Below, in pieces: positions 1 to 7,792 of a stretch of 9,738 bases of DNA (position 1 is the stretch's first letter; every line of letters begins with the position of its first letter). Source of the DNA: Bacteroidales bacterium (GTDB lineage Bacteria; Bacteroidota; Bacteroidia; Bacteroidales; DTU049). The notes beneath the pieces were generated by a model. It saw only the letters and a program-made list of their open reading frames with translations. It was not told where the DNA came from and did not search any database. The DNA lies in NCBI GenBank assembly GCA_018432645.1, contig JAHDSP010000241.1, positions 1-9,738 on the forward strand, in the 5' to 3' direction. A program made the translations under genes and the position numbers.

Positions 1-495
1 AGTGATAAACCAGTAGAAGATGAAAAAATAATAAAATGTTTACAAGCTGTACATTTGGCACCATCAGCATGCAATGCTCAACCATGGAAATTTATTATTG
101 TCAATGATCAGAATCTCAAAAATCAGATAGCTTATGCCACATCTAAAAATATTTTACCAATGAATCATTTTACTAAACAAGCTCCAATTCATGTAATAGT
201 AATAATGGAGAGACCAAATATCTCATCAGCTATAGGCTCTGCCTTAAAAAATAAACCATATAATTTGATAGACATTGGTATAGCTACGGCTCATTTTTGC
301 TTACAAGCAACAGAATTAGGGTTAGGTACTTGTATTGTTGGTTGGTTTAATGAAAAAAAAGTACGTTCATTGCTCAATATTCCTTCATCTAGTAGGCCTG
401 TGCTTATTATCACCGTAGGTTATCCTAAAAATGATGAAATTCCAAAGAAAAAAAGAAAACCTTTCGAAAAAATATATAATTATAATCGATATTAG
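1..495 (+). CDS. Nitroreductase-family protein, 5' end missing
   Basis: The reading frame is open from the first base, so the gene starts outside the window and 164 residues are visible. The visible N-terminus (SDKPVEDEKI) normally follows a short RRSVR-like FMN-binding segment, so I infer that about 15-25 residues are missing. The motif APSACNAQPWKF (visible residues 20-31) and the later segment AHFCLQATELGLGTC are characteristic of small FMN-dependent nitroreductases. The C-terminal VGYPKNDEIPKKKRKPFE is the usual family ending. Members are cytoplasmic, usually dimeric flavoproteins that use NAD(P)H to reduce nitro compounds, quinones or flavins; the substrate here cannot be told. Its length once completed (about 180-190 aa) is normal. 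TTG at position 55 could be read as a start but would cut into the conserved domain, so it is not the true start. The gene converges on the C25 peptidase gene, with a hairpin in between. Confidence 0.9.
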   Translation, partial: SDKPVEDEKIIKCLQAVHLAPSACNAQPWKFIIVNDQNLKNQIAYATSKNILPMNHFTKQAPIHVIVIMERPNISSAIGSALKNKPYNLIDIGIATAHFCLQATELGLGTCIVGWFNEKKVRSLLNIPSSSRPVLIITVGYPKNDEIPKKKRKPFEKIYNYNRY

Positions 496-574
496 AGCTT
501 GATAAAATTTTATTTAAATTATTATTTTTTGGGTATGTAACGGATTTTCCCCAGAATTAATAATTTTTTAATAG

Positions 575-598
575 CTCAATAGCCTGATGGTTATTGAG
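575..598 (+). terminator. Probable intrinsic terminator after the nitroreductase gene
   Basis: Two 10-nt arms, CTCAATAGCC (575-584) and GGTTATTGAG (589-598), pair along their full length with one G-U wobble around a TGAT loop. A run of six T follows at 608-613, about 9 nt after the stem. It lies 79 bp after the nitroreductase stop codon, in a convergent gap where a terminator is expected. The offset of the T-run from the stem is longer than in a classic intrinsic terminator, so its efficiency is uncertain. Read on the minus strand, the stem is not followed by a T-run. Confidence 0.5.
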
Positions 599-691
599 GT
601 AATCAAGTTTTTTAATTATTTGAACTTATTGCCTACATATTTTTCTAGTAATTTCATGTTTAATCTTTTTAATATTATTAGGGAAGATCCG

Positions 692-726
692 TTAAAAATA
701 GTTGAAAGTTCTTTTAAAAATAGTTG
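692..726. repeat. 13-bp direct repeat in the convergent gap
   Basis: TTAAAAATAGTTG occurs at 692-704 and again, identically, at 714-726. It lies just beyond the 3' end of the C25 peptidase gene. No function is evident, and such A/T-rich repeats can arise by chance. Confidence 0.35.
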
Positions 727-778
727 TAATATATTGCTTAAACCCTTAAACTTCTATACTCGTCAACTAATCAACCCA

Positions 779-3700
779 TTAATGATATACAGCGAATAAT
801 TTTTGAGAAATGCCATTTTCATTGATTATCTGCAATAAATATGTCCCATTAGTAAGTTTAGATACATCTAATGTCATTTTATCAGATGAAAAATCTAAAT
901 TAATTATCTGTCGTCCATCCAATGAATAGACTCTAAGAGATGATCTAGTAATTTTAGATAATTCTATTGTGATAAAATCTGATGTAGGATTTGGATACAT
1001 ATTGAAATCATTTGAATATACATCAATGTTATTACAAATATCTACAAAGACTGTTGCAGGCACACGTTCGCTAATGCAACTGTCACCTTTTATTTCCCAA
1101 TCATAGAAAAAGTAATAATAGTTTAAATCATTTGCTGAGTTTCCAGTTATGCTAAGTACATTAGCTATTTCATAAGGATATTGTGCGCCAGCAGTATTTC
1201 TATATAAATTGGGATAAGTAGGGCATACCAATCTCAAATTATTTTGTACAGGTAAATCAAAGTTTAAATTTATCCTACTAATGCCTGCAGGTATATTTAT
1301 AGTAGCTGATTGTAAGATAATATTATTTTCATCTTTCAGAGAAATAGTGCGATTGCCAGGTGAGTTAGCATTCACTTCTACTGATAGCAAGGTAACAGGT
1401 TGATAACAATTGAAAATCAAATAATGAGAATTCCCAGAATTAAAGAAACCGCCATTAGTATTAGAATCTGTACTACCAACATGCTGAATAGCTGCTTCTG
1501 TATTGCTTTCTACCCATACAGTTGTTTGCTGAGTAATATTAGGAATAATATAATAGCTGCCAGTAAATATAGGAGTTATGTCATTTTCATTTTCATACCA
1601 ATTGATAGTACCATTTGCTATAGCTTGCAGTGTAGCAGTCTCTCCTTCACACACAGTAGTATCATGCACTATTGGAGGTATATTGCCAATCTGGATATAA
1701 TTGTCTTTAATTTTTGTGAAATTACCACATAATCCAGCATCTGCTGTTAATATAACAGTGTAAAATCCATCTGAATTATATGTATGAGTTGGTGTAGCTT
1801 CATTACTGAGATTACCATCACCGAAATCCCAAGTGAAATTCTGTACATTTTGGGATAAATTAGTAAAATTTATTGTATATGGAGCAGAACAAGTAGATAA
1901 TGGATCAGCCAAAAAATCTACAGATATTGGTATATACTCAGCATGTATATTTTTAATTATTGTATCGTTTTGGATGTTAAGATCAGTGCCATTATTAGGA
2001 TTTTTACAATATACTATAAAGTCATTATCTCCATTTAATAGTTGAAAATCTGGTAAAATGACTGTGTCTTTACTTAAAGGAGCTAAATTGCCATTCCAAT
2101 TTATACATTGTGTTTGTTGATTTGCATAAGAATAACATATTGTTAATGAAGTTAAATTTTGAGTACTGAGGTTTTGAATAATTACTTTAGGTGAAATATT
2201 TATATCAAAGCAATTGTATGAACTGCTTGGTTCTATTACATTTGAGAGTTTAGCATCCAGTGTGAGCAGTTGTTGATTTACTTCTATTTTTTTAATATAT
2301 GGGATTTTATTTTGTTTGGTAGCTACTATTAATAAACTATCATCGCTAGCAAGATCTGAGAATGTGAGATTTACAGAATTACCTGCATCACTATATTTAG
2401 AATCTAATAATGTGCCATCTACTGATAATGCAACCAATGTATAAGGCTCAGTATTAACTGTTAAAGAATTATCTCCGATTATTAATGGCTCATCATAAGC
2501 AATATTAAGAGTATCAGGTACAGAGAAATAATTCATAGTAGATGGATCACCAAAGAGATGATAAATTTCCCAATAATATTTTTTCATACTAGAATTAGAA
2601 CCTTGAACAGCTAAATTACCGCCATGCACCATCTCTGCATTAGTAATAAACCAATCAGAATATGGTTCACCGTGAGTGTGAAAAACCCTATCATAAGCAC
2701 CCAGATTAGAACTGTTATAGGTTGGATTTGCAGATATACTGCTTCTATATCCCACACCCCAATAATAATCCTCATTCCAATAAGAATAATCTGAAGCTCC
2801 TATATAAGCTACAGCTCCTTTATTGGCCACTCGAGTAATAGCTTCGCCAAAGCATTCACTTACTTCGAATTTACTTGATTGGCAGCAATTGCCTACCATC
2901 AATCCATATTTATATGTGTTTTGTAATGATGATACATTGGAGATCAAAAAAGATGGATCTGCCCATCCATTGGAACTACAATGAGCAGTATAGTTAGCAT
3001 AACCAGTGCCAAGGCTGATTTTGGAAATCATATCTGCAGAGGTTCCACTATTGCTGCTAGCAGGATATAAATAAGTATGACTATATATCCCATTACTACT
3101 ATTAAAATAATTCTGTGTGCCATAATTAATTTGTCCATTAGCATATGTAGAAGAATAGTTAGCATCAACTCCTGCAACCATTACTACAGTATCTAGATAT
3201 GATTTCATGGGCATTTGATATTTTTCGTAAGTCATTGTCTTATTAATAATATTTTGTAGCTGAGTAGTGTTTTGTGCACTGAAACGAGCGTAATATAAAT
3301 CTGGTAAATAATCACTAGAACCATCATAGCATGCATAATATAAATCTGTAACGTGTGAATTTTGAGTAGTACCATTATAAGCTGGTACTCCATCTACATC
3401 GCCTACTAATAGTAAAAAAGTAGGTGGTGGTGTAGTATTAGTATATAAATTTTGTAAATAATTTTTAATATTCGTTGTGCTACTACCGATCATGTCTGTA
3501 TATCCCACTACTACATTGTAGCCCTTCTCAGTTTTCCAACGAATAAATGGTTGCAAAGTGCTAGCATATGATTGCGGAGCTATTATTACATATGTAATAG
3601 GATAGCTTGTGATTACATCTTTATTATAATTATCTTGATAATTTAATAATTTATAAAATTTGAAAAAAGGTGAATATAATTTATTTTTTAACTCATTATA

Positions 3701-4318
3701 ATTATTTATATTTTTTGTATTGAAAACTACCTCTAGCTCTACTTCGTAGGTTACTTCTAAATAATTTTTTACTGGATTGTATGCAAATGGATTAATTTTC
3801 AAAAGCCCTATACCTACACCTCTTTGTTTACCTTGATATTCAACCTCAGCAATAGGTTTTTTGTATAATGAGTCTGCATTATAGTAATTATTATCGTAAT
3901 AAAATGGCACAGTTTTAGGATCTGTACTTTTACTGATGCTAGGCTGTGCAGGAATAATGGGAAAAGAGAATCCATAATCACTCAGTTTAATAATTTGTTT
4001 CTTTTCAGAAATAATGTTAATGCTTAAGTTTCCGCTTGGCATTTCTATTAAATGATTAATAGTAGGTAACTGAGCTCTACCTGTATCAAAAATGATAGCT
4101 AAAGCATCATTATTAATTTCTGTAAAATTCCCATTTGGAGTATTAATGCTTTGTAGCTCTATGTATGGTAATGAAACTTTAACTCTGAAACTACTTGTTT
4201 CATTATTAATTAATTGCCAAATATTTTTTTCACTAGCTGAAAAAATAATTGTTTGTGATTGCGAAAAAATTGTTTTTGCTAAACACAATAAAATTAAAAG
4301 GATAAAAAATTTTTTCAT
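779..4318 (-). CDS. Secreted C25 (gingipain-like) cysteine peptidase with PKD, Ig-like and T9SS sorting domains
   Basis: The 1179-residue precursor begins with a clear signal peptide (MKKFFILLILLCLAKTIFSQ), so the start is secure. Residues ~25-235 form a propeptide-like region and ~240-600 the C25 caspase-like core. LLLVGDVDGVPAY (303-315), the catalytic His446 in NYTAHCSSNGW, Cys479 in GNCCQSSKF and HLFGDPS (587-593) match RgpB features in order. The His-Cys spacing of 33 equals His211-Cys244 of RgpB. An Ig-like segment (~600-680), a CARDB-like β-domain (~685-790), a PKD domain (~797-878, WDFGDG at 830-835), an Ig-like domain (~880-940) and an unassigned β-rich region (~940-1090) follow. The end (NMYPNPTSDF at 1106-1115 to the C-terminus, with LTNGTYLLQI) is a type A T9SS sorting domain. 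I infer export by Sec, crossing of the outer membrane by T9SS, and surface attachment or release. Its substrate is unknown. It is transcribed alone or distally from mnmG, with a 143-bp gap. Confidence 0.93.
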   Translation of the reverse strand: MKKFFILLILLCLAKTIFSQSQTIIFSASEKNIWQLINNETSSFRVKVSLPYIELQSINTPNGNFTEINNDALAIIFDTGRAQLPTINHLIEMPSGNLSINIISEKKQIIKLSDYGFSFPIIPAQPSISKSTDPKTVPFYYDNNYYNADSLYKKPIAEVEYQGKQRGVGIGLLKINPFAYNPVKNYLEVTYEVELEVVFNTKNINNYNELKNKLYSPFFKFYKLLNYQDNYNKDVITSYPITYVIIAPQSYASTLQPFIRWKTEKGYNVVVGYTDMIGSSTTNIKNYLQNLYTNTTPPPTFLLLVGDVDGVPAYNGTTQNSHVTDLYYACYDGSSDYLPDLYYARFSAQNTTQLQNIINKTMTYEKYQMPMKSYLDTVVMVAGVDANYSSTYANGQINYGTQNYFNSSNGIYSHTYLYPASSNSGTSADMISKISLGTGYANYTAHCSSNGWADPSFLISNVSSLQNTYKYGLMVGNCCQSSKFEVSECFGEAITRVANKGAVAYIGASDYSYWNEDYYWGVGYRSSISANPTYNSSNLGAYDRVFHTHGEPYSDWFITNAEMVHGGNLAVQGSNSSMKKYYWEIYHLFGDPSTMNYFSVPDTLNIAYDEPLIIGDNSLTVNTEPYTLVALSVDGTLLDSKYSDAGNSVNLTFSDLASDDSLLIVATKQNKIPYIKKIEVNQQLLTLDAKLSNVIEPSSSYNCFDINISPKVIIQNLSTQNLTSLTICYSYANQQTQCINWNGNLAPLSKDTVILPDFQLLNGDNDFIVYCKNPNNGTDLNIQNDTIIKNIHAEYIPISVDFLADPLSTCSAPYTINFTNLSQNVQNFTWDFGDGNLSNEATPTHTYNSDGFYTVILTADAGLCGNFTKIKDNYIQIGNIPPIVHDTTVCEGETATLQAIANGTINWYENENDITPIFTGSYYIIPNITQQTTVWVESNTEAAIQHVGSTDSNTNGGFFNSGNSHYLIFNCYQPVTLLSVEVNANSPGNRTISLKDENNIILQSATINIPAGISRINLNFDLPVQNNLRLVCPTYPNLYRNTAGAQYPYEIANVLSITGNSANDLNYYYFFYDWEIKGDSCISERVPATVFVDICNNIDVYSNDFNMYPNPTSDFITIELSKITRSSLRVYSLDGRQIINLDFSSDKMTLDVSKLTNGTYLLQIINENGISQKLFAVYH

Positions 4319-4461
4319 TTCTATGTAATTTTTAAGTAAAATTAATATATTTTTAATAAATAGAATAATAAATTTTATATTTTTTCAATTTGTATTAATT
4401 AAATAGTAAATAATTTATAGTAATATTGACAACATTTTTTATAATAACAACAATAATATAG

Positions 4462-6339
4462 CTATTTTGTTTTTTTATAGAAAAAATTTATTAATACAGC
4501 AATATCTGCTGGAGAAATGCCAGTAATACGACTTGCTATGCCAATATTTGCAGGTTTTATTTTATTTAATTTCTGTCTGGCTTCTATTGAAATATTTTTA
4601 ATGTTTTGATAGTCTAAATCTTGTGGAAGTCTCATTTGATCAAATTTTATCAACTTTTCTGCAAGTTCATTTTCCTTTTTTATATATTCAGCATATTTAA
4701 TCTCTATTTCGAGCGTTTCGATGAAATGAGATGGTTTATCTTTTATAAGATTATTAATTTCTTCAAAATTTTTTGCTAGTTCTAATATAGAAATTTCTGG
4801 CCTCATTATCAATTGAGTCCATTTGATTTTTTGTTTTATAGCAGAAGAGTTTATTGATGACAAGTAATTATTTATTTTATCTGGTTCTATAGAATTAATA
4901 TTCAAATATTTAGAGGTGTTTTTGATAAAATCAAGTTTTTCTAGAACTTTATTGTATCTATCATCATTAATTAATCCGAATTCATGTGCGATTGGCGAGA
5001 GCCTAATATCAGCATTATCTTGACGTAATATCAGTCTATGTTCTGCTCTACTTGTAAACATACGATATGGTTCATCCAAGGTTTTAGATATTAAATCATC
5101 TATTAAAACTCCGATATATGCTTGGCTACGAGATAGTATGAGACTCTGTTGATTATTAATTTTGAGATGAGCATTTATCCCAGCAATTAACCCTTGAGCA
5201 GCAGCTTCTTCGTAACCAGTTGTACCATTTACTTGTCCTGCGAAAAATAGATTTTCTATTTTTTTAGACTCTAAAGTATTATTTAATTGATAGGGAGGGA
5301 AATAATCATACTCTATAGCATAGCCTGGTTGGATGATGTGAGAGTTTTCTAAACCATTTATTGAGTGTAATGCCTCGATTTGTATATCTAATGGTAGAGA
5401 TGACGAAAATCCATTAAGATAATATTCATACGTGTGCCAGCCATCTGGTTCTACAAATAATTGATGAGAATTTTTGCCACTAAATCGTACAATTTTATCC
5501 TCTATTGATGGACAATATCTAGGGCCTATACCTTTGATAATACCTGTGAAAAGTGGAGATAAATGAAAACCTTTTTTTAAAATTTCATGTGTTTGCTCAT
5601 TAGTATAAGTTATCCAGCAGTTCCTTTGTTTTTCTAATGGTACAGTATCATCTGAGAAAGAAAATTTAGAGGGATTGTCATCACCTGGTTGCTCTATCAT
5701 TTTAGAAAAGTCAATAGTACGACCATCTAGCCTAACAGGAGTACCAGTTTTTAGTCTATCACTTTCGATATTAAGTCTTTTTAGAGATTCTGTCAATCCA
5801 TCAGCTGCAGGCTCTCCAAGTCTACCTCCTGATATTTGCACTTGTCCAATAAAAATTTTACCATTTAAAAAAGTTCCAGCAGTTATTATAGCAGCTTTTG
5901 CTTTAAAGTCTACTCCCATTTTAGTTTTGATAATAAAATGATTATTTAGTGGCTCGATGTCTATCACTTCATCTTTCCAAAGAAAAAGGTTAGGTGTATT
6001 TTCTAAAATTTCTCTCCAATAATATGAATATAGCCATCTATCATTTTGTGATCTTGGGCTCCACATAGCTGGACCTTTAGATCTATTAAGCATGCGAAAT
6101 TGTATCATGCTTTTATCTGCTATAATACCTGTATAGCCTCCTAAAGCATCGATTTCTTTTACTATCTGTCCTTTTGCTATTCCGCCAATACTAGGATTAC
6201 ATGACAGTCGAGCTGGATTAGTTAAATCTAAAGTAATCAAAACAACTTTGGAACCAAGTCTCGCAGCTGCTACAGCTGCTTCACATCCTGCATGTCCAGC
6301 ACCTACTACTACGATATCAATATTTTCTAATAAATCCAT
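4462..6339 (-). CDS. mnmG: tRNA uridine-5-carboxymethylaminomethyl modification enzyme MnmG (GidA)
   Basis: This is a full-length 625-residue MnmG. With its partner MnmE it installs the carboxymethylaminomethyl group on U34 of tRNAs that read NNA/NNG codons, using FAD, NADH and methylene-tetrahydrofolate in the cytoplasm. The FAD-binding GAGHAG lies at 13-18. The conserved active-site cysteines are Cys47 (SCNPSIGG) and Cys276 (RYCPSIEDK), equivalent to Cys47 and Cys277 of E. coli. Other signatures are the segment with RLKTGTPVRLDGR (195-207), GQVNGTTGYEEAAAQG (368-383), and the C-terminal helical tRNA/MnmE-binding domain ending IGIASRITGISPADIAVLI. All key residues are present. The start at 6339 places the GxGxxG motif at the usual distance from the N-terminus. 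No mnmE is in the window. The gene lies 67 bp after the upstream membrane-protein gene, so co-transcription is possible. Confidence 0.97.
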   Translation of the reverse strand: MDLLENIDIVVVGAGHAGCEAAVAAARLGSKVVLITLDLTNPARLSCNPSIGGIAKGQIVKEIDALGGYTGIIADKSMIQFRMLNRSKGPAMWSPRSQNDRWLYSYYWREILENTPNLFLWKDEVIDIEPLNNHFIIKTKMGVDFKAKAAIITAGTFLNGKIFIGQVQISGGRLGEPAADGLTESLKRLNIESDRLKTGTPVRLDGRTIDFSKMIEQPGDDNPSKFSFSDDTVPLEKQRNCWITYTNEQTHEILKKGFHLSPLFTGIIKGIGPRYCPSIEDKIVRFSGKNSHQLFVEPDGWHTYEYYLNGFSSSLPLDIQIEALHSINGLENSHIIQPGYAIEYDYFPPYQLNNTLESKKIENLFFAGQVNGTTGYEEAAAQGLIAGINAHLKINNQQSLILSRSQAYIGVLIDDLISKTLDEPYRMFTSRAEHRLILRQDNADIRLSPIAHEFGLINDDRYNKVLEKLDFIKNTSKYLNINSIEPDKINNYLSSINSSAIKQKIKWTQLIMRPEISILELAKNFEEINNLIKDKPSHFIETLEIEIKYAEYIKKENELAEKLIKFDQMRLPQDLDYQNIKNISIEARQKLNKIKPANIGIASRITGISPADIAVLINFFYKKTK

Positions 6340-6368
6340 CCATCCAAATAAATAATTTTCTTGTTTTT

Positions 6369-6388
6369 GAGATTATTGCAAAAATCTC
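6369..6388 (-). other. Small hairpin upstream of mnmG
   Basis: GAGATT (6369-6374) and AATCTC (6383-6388) form a perfect 6-bp stem with an 8-nt loop, about 30 nt upstream of the mnmG start codon. On the minus strand it is followed by A residues, so it does not look like a terminator of the preceding gene. It could be a leader hairpin in an mnmG-containing transcript or chance. It is low in evidence. Confidence 0.25.
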
Positions 6389-6406
6389 TAGGTATAATAG
6401 TAAAAA

Positions 6407-6955
6407 TTAATTTTTATATTCTATAACTACAGCACCTAATATCTTATCATTACCTAGTATTGGTGAAGCAATTATGGTTTTATTATCTTTTTGTATTACC
6501 GCTAATTTATGTATGTTAGACCATTCAGTAATGACGCTTTGATCTTTCATATCTGAAGTAAAAATAACTCTACCACTAGGATCTACTACTTTTATATTAT
6601 CAACATATTGATATTTTATAAATTCTTGACTGTATAAATTCACTTGTTCTAGATTCTCTCTTAGCATTTCACTACGTACTGTCCATGTAAATACTTTTGT
6701 TAACCAAGTAAAATTATCTTTTTTTAAACTGTCTACTATTGCAGCATTCTTTGCATTTATATCAGCTATCTCTTCTTTATGTTGTTTTTGCTTTACCATT
6801 AGATTTATACCTAAATAGATAATAGCTATTAGCATAATTATCATTACTATAGTGGCTCCTACATTTCGTTTAAACCAAGATTTTTTCTTTGGTTTTTCTT
6901 CTGTATTTTTATTATCCTGATTTTCAGGATTTACTTGTTGATTAATTTCTTCCAT
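6407..6955 (-). CDS. Single-pass membrane protein with Cache/PAS-like extracytoplasmic domain, function unknown
   Basis: I do not recognise a named family for this 182-residue protein. The first ~30 residues are hydrophilic and charged, ending in KPKKKSWFKR, which by the positive-inside rule places them in the cytoplasm. One membrane helix spans ~32-54 (VGATIVMIIMLIAIIYLG...). A helical, possibly coiled-coil linker follows (~55-110). The last ~70 residues (YVDNIKVVDPSGRVIFTSD to ILGAVVIEYKN) alternate like a small Cache/PAS sensor fold: strand, 'DPSGRVIF' turn, helix, strands and a final 'ILGAVVIEY' strand. There is no kinase, cyclase or methyl-accepting output domain, so it would need a partner to signal. 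The start codon is the only suitable ATG before the membrane helix. A perfect TAnnTTTG -7 box (TAATTTTG, 6966-6973 on the minus strand) lies just upstream but has no clear -33 TTG and would leave a very short leader. It precedes mnmG by 67 bp. Confidence 0.75.
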   Translation of the reverse strand: MEEINQQVNPENQDNKNTEEKPKKKSWFKRNVGATIVMIIMLIAIIYLGINLMVKQKQHKEEIADINAKNAAIVDSLKKDNFTWLTKVFTWTVRSEMLRENLEQVNLYSQEFIKYQYVDNIKVVDPSGRVIFTSDMKDQSVITEWSNIHKLAVIQKDNKTIIASPILGNDKILGAVVIEYKN

Positions 6956-7089
6956 AATTTTTTTACAAAATTACAATAAATTTTATTATTATAAAATCAG
7001 ACCTTTAAGTAATAATTGTATTTCAATAAAGTGAATAACTAATTTTAAAGTTAAACTTTTTATTAACTAATAAGCCTACTTCAAAAATT

Positions 7090-7518
7090 TTATTTAGTAA
7101 TATTAAAAATTAAAATCTGCGACAAAGATTCATTTTGTTCTTTGTAAAGAATAAAATAAATTTTAAAAATATTAGAACCAGATTCATATTTACACATTAC
7201 ATATGTTTTATTAGAAGATAAATTACCAGTATTAACATCAGAAATAGATTTAATAGGAAACTTAATAAAAAATTCGTCTAAAAGAGCCATAGCTTGACTA
7301 CGAGAGTAATTACCCTTATTATTTAATAAAGTCATTTCAATATTATTAGCAAAATATTGACCTACACAACGAATATTTTGAGCATTTAGACAAGAAATTA
7401 TTTTATTTACTATAGGGTCATCTATACTAGAAACTTGACTATCATTGTCATTAGCAAATGTTAAATTTACATTAAAAGAAAATAAAATAATAAAAGTAAA
7501 ATGTAACATTTTTTGCAT
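7090..7518 (-). CDS. Small exported protein, DUF4783-like (NTF2-like fold expected)
   Basis: The 142-residue precursor has a signal peptide with a likely cut after the Ala-22 of NLTFA, so the mature protein is periplasmic or outer-membrane associated. The mature part starts with a helix region (DDPIVNKIISCLNAQNI, 34-50). It continues with YFANNIEMTLLNNKGNYSRS (55-74), LLDEFFIKFP (79-88) and a β-rich end (TYVMCKYESG...IFKIYFILYK). This order matches what I remember of DUF4783 proteins of Bacteroidota, short secreted proteins of unknown function with an NTF2-like architecture. Length is as usual for that family. Three cysteines occur at 43, 51 and 109. ATG at 7518 is favoured because it follows an ACAGG stretch and a promoter-like pair. 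An alternative start at Met-4 (7509) would hardly change the signal peptide. The family assignment is from memory. Confidence 0.75.
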   Translation of the reverse strand: MQKMLHFTFIILFSFNVNLTFANDNDSQVSSIDDPIVNKIISCLNAQNIRCVGQYFANNIEMTLLNNKGNYSRSQAMALLDEFFIKFPIKSISDVNTGNLSSNKTYVMCKYESGSNIFKIYFILYKEQNESLSQILIFNITK

Positions 7519-7541
7519 CCTGTAATTTTTTTAGTTAACTG

Positions 7542-7572
7542 CAAATATTGAACCAAAATTCTATGTAAACAA
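7542..7572 (-). promoter_or_regulatory. Candidate Bacteroidota-type promoter for the DUF4783-like gene
   Basis: On the minus strand, TTG (7570-7572) is followed by exactly 20 nt and then AATATTTG (7542-7549). This matches the Bacteroidota -33 TTG / -7 TAnnTTTG consensus except for the first base of the -7 box. Spacing is in the known range, and the -7 box ends about 24 nt upstream of the ATG at 7518, giving a short leader. It is a consensus match only. Confidence 0.45.
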
Positions 7573-7600
7573 AATATAATTAATAAATTTTAGAAAGTCA

Positions 7601-7638
7601 TAATTTGTGCCCATTTGTGTTCATTTGTGGATTAATAA
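7601..7638 (+). repeat. Intergenic repeat, copy 1 (direct)
   Basis: This 38-bp copy matches copy 2 at 7793-7830 at 37 of 38 positions. Internally it is a 10-bp periodic sequence of TGTGnnCATT units (TGTGCCCATT, TGTGTTCATT, then TGTGGATT). It is followed by TAA/AAC-rich sequence that also resembles the sequence after copy 2. I think similar strings occur between genes in other Bacteroidota genomes, but this is memory and not checked. Confidence 0.75.
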
Positions 7639-7660
7639 ATAACAACCCGCAATGTATATA

Positions 7661-7695
7661 ATTTCATCCACAGATTTACACAAATTTACACTGAT
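7661..7695 (-). repeat. Intergenic repeat, diverged inverted copy
   Basis: Read on the minus strand this is a diverged member of the same family, with the order AGTGTAAATT, TGTGTAAATC, TGTGGAT. It keeps the 10-bp spacing and the terminal TGTGGAT. Its plus-strand ATCCACAGAT can pair with ATTTGTGGAT of copy 1 (one G-T wobble), so copy 1 and this copy could form a hairpin with a loop of about 30 nt. Confidence 0.6.
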
Positions 7696-7761
7696 GTTTT
7701 AGTTTTATAAGTGCATTTGTAAATTAAACTACAACTAATATCTTGCTAAACTCCTTATCCC

Positions 7762-7784
7762 ATCAACTAATCAACTAATCAACA
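7762..7784. repeat. Tandem 8-bp repeat ATCAACTA
   Basis: Two perfect ATCAACTA units and a third partial unit (ATCAACA) run head to tail. The sequence TCAACTAATCAAC inside it also occurs at 763-775, beyond the 3' end of the C25 peptidase gene, preceded there by a similar AAACTTCTATACT stretch. It could be a dispersed intergenic element. Confidence 0.65.
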
Positions 7785-7792
7785 TTTTACTT

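Noticed and set aside
587..799. Plus-strand open frame of 70 codons between the nitroreductase and C25 genes
   Set aside because: It starts inside the hairpin terminator, has a low-complexity Phe/Asn/Leu-rich product, overlaps the end of the C25 gene and has no recognisable domain or signal.
1400..2045. Two plus-strand open frames (1400-1732 and 1833-2045) opposite the C25 peptidase gene
   Set aside because: Both are antisense shadows of well-supported PKD/Ig-like coding sequence.
4092..4328. Plus-strand open frame opposite the start of the C25 peptidase gene
   Set aside because: It is antisense to the signal peptide and propeptide coding region; its hydrophobic composition mirrors that region.
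4319..4461. Promoter for the C25 peptidase gene
   Set aside because: Several TAnnTTTG-like strings occur in this 143-bp A/T-rich gap (for example TAATTTTA), but none has a TTG at the right distance, so no single site can be chosen.
5675..5941. Plus-strand open frame opposite mnmG
   Set aside because: It is antisense to a highly conserved part of MnmG and has no family resemblance.
7047..7059. Inverted repeat AAAGTT-A-AACTTT as terminator of the DUF4783-like gene
   Set aside because: The loop would be a single base and the stem is short and A/T-rich; in this composition such a match is likely by chance.
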